The translations under genes and the position numbers were made by a program. A model generated the notes under the pieces. That model worked only from the letters and a program-made list of their open reading frames with translations, searched no databases and was not told where the DNA came from. This document shows positions 5,257 to 5,286 of a DNA stretch of 5,286 nt, one piece after another. The first letter of the stretch is position 1. Each line of letters starts with the position of its first letter. Source of the DNA: Anaerolineae bacterium (GTDB lineage: Bacteria > Chloroflexota > Anaerolineae > JAADDB01); the NCBI GenBank assembly GCA_015486895.1, contig WFQT01000073.1:1-5286 (forward strand). The letters run 5' to 3'.

Positions 5257-5286
5257 TCAACAGAGTTTGATCAGCGGCCCCTCTAC

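Noticed and set aside
1..5286. CRISPR array, tRNA or rRNA gene
   Set aside because: No regularly spaced direct repeats and no tRNA-like or rRNA-like segments were seen on either strand.

Overview
The window reads as bacterial chromosomal DNA of moderate GC. It holds three intact genes and, at its left end, what I interpret as the decayed head of an integron. The organism cannot be fixed from the sequence. The style of the integrase relic, the GNAT protein and the small 'SGDVSGQVAVG' protein reminds me of Chloroflexota (Anaerolineae-like) genomes, but this is recollection of family style and only weak evidence.

Left part (about 1-1333): several elements have integron geometry. An integron-integrase relic (1151-1333) is on the + strand. 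A presumed attI/leader with a strong sigma70-like promoter (1010-1038) precedes it. A perfect GTTRRRY core site (GTTGGGC on the minus strand, 865-871) marks where cassettes would join. One complete gene cassette (89-870) on the minus strand encodes a 196-aa GNAT acetyltransferase (236-826) and ends in a 130-bp attC-like site (83-212). The start of a second cassette ORF (50 to 1, minus strand) runs off the left edge. The integrase is dead: it has an N-terminal frameshift, a large internal deletion whose junction lies in a 10-nt stretch that suits both flanks (cgacatccgc, 1288-1297), and no C-terminus. The cassettes may therefore be frozen in place.

Middle (1436-4663, +): one large gene encodes a 1075-aa membrane protein. 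About 250 residues forming roughly seven transmembrane helices are fused to a complete family GH31 alpha-glycosidase with both catalytic aspartates. The topology predicts that the enzyme domain faces outside the cytoplasm. It resembles the YihQ-like branch of GH31 in its motifs but lacks the visible sulfoquinovose-binding signature.

Right part (4664-5286): a convergent gap of about 125 bp shows no convincing terminator. It is followed by a minus-strand gene (5223 to 4789) for a 144-aa protein with a short Gly-rich beta-like N-terminus, a charged helical middle and a hydrophobic C-terminal helix region. I cannot assign it a function.

The genes do not form one operon. The GNAT and partial ORF are cassette cargo read leftward. 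The GH31 gene is read rightward and may receive transcription from the old integrase promoter. The 144-aa gene is a separate leftward unit.
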